Shown here in pieces: positions 7,586-7,885 of a stretch of DNA of 7,885 nt. The first letter of the stretch is position 1; each line of letters begins with the position of its first letter. The notes under the pieces are model-generated. The model was not told the DNA's origin. It ran no database searches and saw only the letters and a list, made by a program, of their open reading frames with translations. The translations under genes were made by a program, and so were the position numbers. This stretch comes from Lentzea sp. (lineage in GTDB: Bacteria; Actinomycetota; Actinomycetes; Mycobacteriales; Pseudonocardiaceae): positions 1-7,885 of the forward strand of contig JASLAV010001035.1 in assembly GCA_030146905.1 (NCBI GenBank). The letters run 5' to 3'.

Positions 7586-7885
7586 CCAGCACGCAGACGA
7601 TGCAGCGCCCGCCAGCCGAGGTCCGCTACGCCGACGAGCTCGCGCGGCTCCGCGACACCGACACCGCGCCGAAGCCACCCGGCTGGGCGCTGAGCCTCGC
7701 CGCCGCACGGCGGTTCGTGGTAGGCGACGAGAAGAGCGGCATCGCCAAGAAGTTCGTGGGCGATCCGTCCCTCGTGGACAGGGCGCTGGTCACGCTCGCG
7801 ACCAGCCGCGGGCTGATGCTCGTCGGCGAGCCCGGCACGGCCAAGTCCTTGCTGTCCGAGCTGATCGCGGCCGCGGTCTGCGGGG
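7582..7885 (+). CDS. MoxR-type AAA+ ATPase, N-terminal part (3' end outside window; YehL-like by context)
   Basis: The frame opens with ATG at 7582 inside the ATGA overlap with copy B and stays open to the right edge, giving 101 residues. GGAG at 7567-7570 is a possible ribosome binding site, a little far from the start. A second in-frame ATG at 7600 is a less likely alternative. After about 65 mostly charged and helical residues comes [20 protein letters not shown], which contains a Walker A motif GEPGTAKS at 82-89 with the catalytic-loop lysine K88. GEPGTAKS is typical of the MoxR branch of AAA+ ATPases, which usually work with VWA-domain partners as chaperone-like remodelling machines. The Walker B, sensor and arginine-finger regions lie beyond the window. 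In E. coli the WGR-DUF4132 gene yehI is followed by the AAA gene yehL, and the same neighbour order here supports a conserved functional link. A VWA-protein gene further downstream is predicted but not visible. Confidence 0.85.
   Translation, partial: MTSTQTMQRPPAEVRYADELARLRDTDTAPKPPGWALSLAAARRFVVGDEKSGIAKKFVGDPSLVDRALVTLATSRGLMLVGEPGTAKSLLSELIAAAVCG

Overview
The window is GC-rich DNA with strongly GC-biased third codon positions, GTG starts and purine-rich Shine-Dalgarno sites. This fits a high-GC actinomycete. The overall gene style reminds me of Pseudonocardiaceae, but that family placement is an inference, not something a marker gene here proves.

Layout, all on the + strand. (1) 1-272: the last 90 residues of a glycoside hydrolase family 13 alpha-glucosidase, entering from the left edge. 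(2) 273-513: a 241-base intergenic region. It holds a good candidate for a DNA-damage-type promoter (RecA-NDp/PafBC motif, 300-322). Downstream of that is a small TTG-started, 19-codon reading frame with its own Shine-Dalgarno site (351-424), which looks like a shrunken copy of the start of the next gene. (3) 514-4068 and 4112-7585: two very large tandem paralogous genes (1184 and 1157 aa). Each has an N-terminal WGR domain, a long helical-repeat-like middle and a C-terminal DUF4132 region, the MolR/YehI-like architecture. (4) 7582-7885: the start of a MoxR-type AAA+ ATPase with an intact Walker A motif. It overlaps the second paralog by ATGA and runs off the right edge.

Genes 2 to 4 form one probable operon, with gaps of 43 bases and then a 4-base overlap. 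The order WGR-DUF4132 followed by a MoxR-like ATPase recalls the E. coli yehI-yehL-yehM-yehP-yehQ cluster, whose later members include a VWA-domain protein. The distinctive points here are the duplicated WGR-DUF4132 gene, the uneven divergence of the two copies (about 88 % identical at both ends, roughly half identical in the middle), the fossil or leader copy of the WGR start, and the possible DNA-damage promoter. A working hypothesis, unproven, is a damage-responsive AAA+ ATPase system with two WGR-bearing partner or adaptor proteins. The biochemical function of DUF4132 is not established, and I do not assign one.
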